DNA of 64,000 bases from Alitta virens (Eukaryota; Annelida; Polychaeta; Phyllodocida; Nereididae): contig OW028573.1 of assembly GCA_932294295.1 (NCBI GenBank), forward strand, positions 52,360,329 to 52,424,328, in the 5' to 3' direction. The notes under the pieces are model-generated. The model was given only the letters and a program-made list of their open reading frames with translations. It ran no database searches and was not told the DNA's origin. Below are positions 58,536 through 64,000 of the stretch, one piece after another; within the stretch, counting starts at the first letter, position 1; each line of letters begins with the position of its first letter. The position numbers and the translations under genes are program-made.

Positions 58536-61500
58536 AGAACATTTGTGACAGCCTCGACAGACTACTGTAGATCTCCTCTTATCGTGTTTTGTTCACACAT
58601 CCACAGCCAGCCAAATAGACAACGCTGTGTCAGTCAACGTTTAATCATGTGCTGGACTCTGATAGTGTCAAACTGTGATGTCTAATTGTGGCATAAATCT
58701 GTGTACATTGCTATTTTATGGCTAGGCAGGAGTGGAGCAGTGTAGTTGGCAGGGTTATAGAGGACTAGGCAGTCAATTTTTGAAGCCCTGCAGTTTTTAG
58801 GAAAGGCAAAAGGAGGGGGTTGTTTTTAATGTCTTTTGGAAAGCAGCTTGGAAATGATACATGTTGACAGTCGTTTAATCATCACTAATGGGCTTTGTCT
58901 GGGAATATAGTTTGTTTTCATTAAGTGAATCTGGCCAGGCTGATGCTGCTTGGAGTGGGGATTACTCAAACACTCTGATTGATTGGGATTAGTCGATGTG
59001 TCGTTAATCTGTTTGCAGGCTAGGCTGTATGAGCGACCAATGTTTGCCGTGCTTGCCATCATGAAAAACTGCACAGTTTGCTCTGGCAAACCTATCTGGG
59101 ACTGGGAGCGAGCAGTCTGACCTTGCTTGCTCATGCCATAAAACATCACCACCAAGATTAGAGCGATAGTTGTCAATGACACAAGAATTATGTTTTGCTG
59201 AATGGTTGCAGCTTGGTCACTCCATGCTGCTTTCTACTCAACCCATGCTACCCAGCCAGTCAGTGCTGTGTGTGTACTTGTGCGTTCTAAACCTTCCCAT
59301 TCCATATATTTACACTGCAATGCAAGTTTATCTAACACTTCCCCTGGGTGTTGCATAGCAATTGCATTATTGGCTGAAAACATTGTAATGTATACCGCTA
59401 TCAGCTTCGCTTGGTTTTCTATGAGACTGATTGATGAATATGAGAATGGACTGCACCCTCTATATTGTCACCGTGCCCATTTTATTAGACCAGCTGCTGG
59501 CTGCAATGGAAACCACTTGTGAGATTCTTGTGCTCCACTCAGATCTGTCTGGCATTCGTGTGTATACATGAAAACCAATGCTATAGTTGACAACAGTCTT
59601 AGGTCTTTGAGCCTCTGGCTTTACAATAGGTTTATGTTTAACTGAAATACAACTGAATGTATATATGGTATAGAGTTATACTAGTACAATAGCTAACGTC
59701 TTGTGAAGGTGACCTTTGTGTCATACTATACAATGTATGTCAACAATACTTGTCTGAAGCAATAAAGTTGTTCAGTATATTTGGCAGTCACCAAGAGCAG
59801 ACGTTATTGCTAGATATTAAAACTAACAGTCCCCCAATACTGGGGTGCTGGTCTGAGTCTATTGTATAGTAATTGGGTGGACAGAGTAGATTTGCTGGCG
59901 TCTCTACCCTGGATCCAATACATCCTTGTATATGACCCGATGCAAGGATAGGGCCCGGAGTGACAATAGGATGAATTGCTAGGGTGACCATCTGAATAGA
60001 GGAGTTGTAGGGACACTGAATTACATGGTGTATGGGCACAACCGGTGTCTGTGTAAATCCCGTGGGATACACAATAACACTAACTGAATCAATGGGCCAA
60101 ATCATGTGTCTGAGTGATCTATGCGGAAGGCACTGGCCTTACAGGTTTCATGCTAGGCAAGGGATGTATTTGTAAGGGCACATGAAGATCGACGTGGTCA
60201 CCTGCCTATTAGATCAATATTGACCATAATCTGATCTTATTTGTTGGGCCATGCATGTTTTCAGACAGCAACCTCATGCGCTTGCAATGTGACTCGTGTC
60301 TGCGCATCAGAAACAATTTTTCTGCATTCGCACGCCAAAATAGTATATGCATGTTGCCGCAATCATACAATTTGATATTGAAATGTGGAGACTGTAATCC
60401 TGTAAGTATTTTAAGGCAGGTTTTTCAATTCACTATGGTTTTTAACTAAAATTAAACACAAGTTAAAGTGTGCAATACCTGGTACTAGTTCTGCAACACA
60501 AGCACCTAGGCGCAACTTTACAATGACACGAAAGGGCATGACCTGTGGAACGCAACATCTCTGTTGACAAGTAGGCTGTCGCTCGGGTCGAGACAAGGAA
60601 AGCCCAGAGCTGCTGGTTGGCTGTGCATCGGGTGACAAGCCCCATCCATAGACGTGAGTCATTTGCAAAACGTGACACGACCATGCCACTTAGCCTGCTA
60701 TCAACTGGGATGGACTCTGCACTAGTCTCAGGTGCCTTGGAGCCCTCATCACCACCTGCTTCAGCAGCCAGCATCTGTGTTAGTTCTTATGCCCCAGAGG
60801 ACAAGTAAGATGAGCATGATTTGCTGATCTCAAGAGTGGTCCCCCACAACTCCTTCTGATGGGAAATAAGAGCTTCCTGAACGCTTTTTATTATATGGAT
60901 GGCCTTGACCCTAAATGAATCTGACCAAATAGATTGGGTCTCATCCTATTGCGTAATATAAAACCAGACTATCCTCTTAGGAAATATTAGCAGCCTGTAA
61001 ATAGAATATGTGTGTTAATCCTTCTGAAAAAAATGTGACCCAAGATTCAATAAACTTTAGAATATGTCTGTGTATACTCCATGCTACTCTACAAAGCTCA
61101 TGACTCACAGTCAAACAACCATTTTCAACAAAATCAACATCGAAAGTGAGGTGCAAAAATCCGTCGAATGAGGTCGATGTTCGAACTGCAATATGCACTT
61201 TGGATTAGTTATTCTGGATTAAAGGATGCATGGCTGGTCATGACGGGACCCATTACCGCAACCTAGCTTTGAATAGCTGTCGATTAAAGCCGTTTTAAAT
61301 GAATGCGAGCAATGGGCTGGCGTTACATAACTTTGCCTCGAGGTCAGTGCATTGAAACTGTCAGTTTCCATGCTGCAACAGCTAAACGAAGCCAAACAAA
61401 TGCTTAAGCTTTGGTTTTAAAAGATGTACTTGCCTTTGGAATAGTGTATTCATCATGAAACACAACGTATGCAAAAGTGGTCCCATCTCAATGACAGGCA

Positions 61501-61742
61501 CTTCTATACATCTTCATTGGTTTTAATGTAATGTAAATGGCTATGTCTTGAGTGTAAGTCTCGCGCATGAAATCTAATCTAGCCCCATGAGGAACGGGGA
61601 TAAAGAAAGAGGCCTGAATGTTTACATCTACTGCAGGGATTTCCTCCAAGGAAGCATTAGTGATTTCATCAAATATTGAAAAGCTGATGATTTGCAAAGT
61701 GTGTGAAAGCAGCTTGCGAAGATGCATTGGACGTTGAATTAT

Positions 61743-61785
61743 TGCAGCAGCATCAACATCAGCAGCAGCAGCATCAGCAGCAGCG
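61743..61785 (+). repeat. CAG/CAT-rich tract
   Basis: Interrupted CAGCAGCATCAACATCAG repeats in CELF intron 2, followed by another CTG-rich patch at 61931-61950 and (CTG)5 at 62672-62686. Confidence 0.85.
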
Positions 61786-64000
61786 GAGAAGTCTAGATGG
61801 CTTAGTGTCATGCAGATGAGGTTTCCTTGCAGAGGCAGCGGGCAGCAGGCCTGCATCACTGTGCTTGCCTGCATCACTGTAGTTGCTTTGCATCACTGTA
61901 GTTGCTTTGCATCACTGTTAGGTTGGGGTAGCTGCTGCTACTGCTGCAGTGAAGCCAGTGAAGCTGCAGGATAGCAACTTAGCACTGGGTGGTCACTGAT
62001 GTGGCTATTACTAGCCGCGTCCTATCTGATGACCTGCTCTCCTAGGAAGCTGCCCTTCAACCGCAGGGCCCTGGGGTCACCAGAGAGAAGGGCCCTAACA
62101 TCTCGAGCCAACGACTGTGCTATTTCCAGCCTGTCGAACAGTCTGAGTAACGAGCACTGGCTCTGTCTCCGGGGGGCTCCACCATTGTGATCTATGCGTG
62201 CCTCCACCCTGCTTAGTTGTAGCGCTACATATGTCAGGTCATAGTTCTTGTTAGTGCCTGATACGTAATGCCTCTTACACCCTCCCAACCGTTTCATTGT
62301 GGCCTAACAACGGCCTTCTCTTTTGCTTGGGTGCATCACAATAGCACCAGAATTCTGCATCTGAATCCATTTTAACATCGGTTTTCTTCAGCTGTTGCAT
62401 TACTGGCACATGAAGTCAACAGATCTGTGTATCTTTGCAGCACAGGTCATCGAACTCCTGTCCTTTCTTAGCAAATGAAAACCTAATCTGCTTTGAGTTC
62501 AAGATCATTAGCGAGCAAGAAGAAAAGTCAAGATGACACAAATAGGATTTGCTATCTGTTTGATAACATGCGGAGATTAGGAAAGGCAAGAAACATCTTT
62601 GGTGTTTTTAGCGGCTCGTCTGCTTTCCATGCCTTGCTATCTGTCCCATTTCATCCTTGAGCCATTAGTTGCTGCTGCTGCTGCTGTTTCTGCAGCAAAG
62701 AATCCACCCTTTCAATGGATTGGTGTTGAGTCAGACTCCTTTGTGACTGTCTTTGATAAAGTGATTATCTGGAATGGATCGGAGGTTTTCTCAGGAGCGT
62801 GAGTGCCTTGTCACCACCAACGTCAAGTTGCCTGGACCTGCACTCGGCCATTCTTCCTTAACGACATTTCCTGTTGAATTTTGACTTGTGCCCTGGCCCC
62901 TTGTAATGGGCTGCACCTCAGCTAACCATGCCAATTATCGTGTTGAACCTGTCAGTGCAATTACTCTCCTGCAACTCAACCCAGCCTGTCTTTGCAGCTG
63001 CTGGAAAGCCCTGTGTGTGCGCACATAAACACTTCATCTTTCTGACAAGAAGTGGGCCATGACAAGTGTGGTCTGTGTTGGAAATGTGGGGTTAAACGTT
63101 TGGTTTTATGCTTGTTTGGCGTAAGTGACTTGGCAGGTATGACGTTATGAGGTTTGCCTGTATTTTATCTGATGCCTTCAACAATTAATGCACGAACCAT
63201 TCTGAAACCTCAGGTATTATATTTGTTGACATGGGATAACAAAATTTGAAACAGCATATCACATGCATCACGTGCTTACCCATACATGTGTTTAACGTTA
63301 AGAGCCTTATTACTATTAGGAGAAGTTCACTCTGGAATTTCCTTGCTAATTGAGCCTGGGCAACGCTGGCAGCTGAGGCTGTCAAGACAAACGAGCTATG
63401 ACCTCCGGGGTCAAATCGCATGTCAACATCATCTGGCTTATTATTCACCTGTCAACACCTGAAGCTTTTGCTGGTTAATAAGGATCGAAAGCAATTTGCA
63501 ACTTGTGCAGCCAACACGATGCTTTAGGTGCAGGGGTAGAGTTACGCTATTACTAATATTACATGCATCACATCAGGTGGGCTTTATATAAGGTGATAAT
63601 ACTTATAGGGATGCGTGGAGGTCATGTTAGGACTCCCGACAGTGGCATGATTAAAAACAAATGTACCCTGTCATGTGGTAATAATGTAGTTAATACACAT
63701 AGGCTGTGCATATTACATCTCACACAAACCTTGAAACACACTCTGGCTCAGACGAGTGAATGATTTGATCAAGAAAGGAAAGTTCTTTTGGATTATAAGT
63801 TAGTGGCACAGTGCCAGTATTCAGCTGTAAAAATACTAAATTATTTTCGTGAAGGAAGTACTGAGAGTGGGAGGAGTGATATGCTCAACTGAAATAATTT
63901 GGTGCATGCAGTTAATGAGTTTACACATTCCGTCAACATCCTGAGTATCAAAGAAATCAAGGAAGTCCGTACTCAAATCAGTTGAACATTTGTGGGTGTT

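Overview
This is nuclear DNA from a multicellular animal, almost certainly an invertebrate bilaterian; I cannot name the species. The evidence is intron-rich genes whose exon boundaries match vertebrate orthologues, a working minor-spliceosome intron, AT-rich introns and intergenic DNA, and tRNA-derived SINEs with target-site duplications. Exons were joined by eye from splice sites, reading frame and remembered family sequences.

The first 22.4 kb is gene-dense and strictly alternating: a PEAK1/PRAG1-type pseudokinase (+, 5' end outside the window), WDR70 (-, 18 coding exons), MAIP1 (+, 5 exons), FGGY D-ribulokinase (-, 14 exons) and STK11/LKB1 (+, 9 exons). WDR70/MAIP1 and FGGY/STK11 are head-to-head pairs sharing about 350-400 bp; PEAK/WDR70 and MAIP1/FGGY converge, with closely abutting or overlapping 3' ends. 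STK11 has an AT-AC U12-type intron with textbook donor, branch site and acceptor, at the same place as human STK11 intron 2. FGGY has a GC-AG intron. The order of two conserved N-terminal motifs in WDR70 seems swapped relative to vertebrates.

From 22.4 to 34 kb there is no convincing host gene. It holds decayed RNase H-bearing non-LTR retrotransposon pieces, several copies of a tRNA-headed SINE with a CA-rich tail (SINE-A), two near-identical 154-bp copies of a hairpin-rich sequence of unknown origin (one fused to a LINE-type 3' tail, SINE-B), and minisatellites. The tails of SINE-A, SINE-B and the LINE share a core, suggesting one retrotransposition partner.

From 34.2 kb to the end is the 5' part of a CELF3/4/5/6-type RNA-binding protein gene (+): exon 1, an 83-bp exon 2, then an intron of at least 27.6 kb running off the window. 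These introns carry a dozen CAG/CTG tracts, SINE-A copies, a GACA/GATA microsatellite, minisatellites and a tandem pair of small inverted-repeat elements.

The host genes have unrelated roles (cytoskeletal signalling scaffold, DNA damage response, mitochondrial protease partner, sugar kinase, AMPK-activating kinase, splicing regulator); I see no operon-like functional link beyond the shared promoters. I found no CRISPR array, real tRNA gene, rRNA gene or viral gene.
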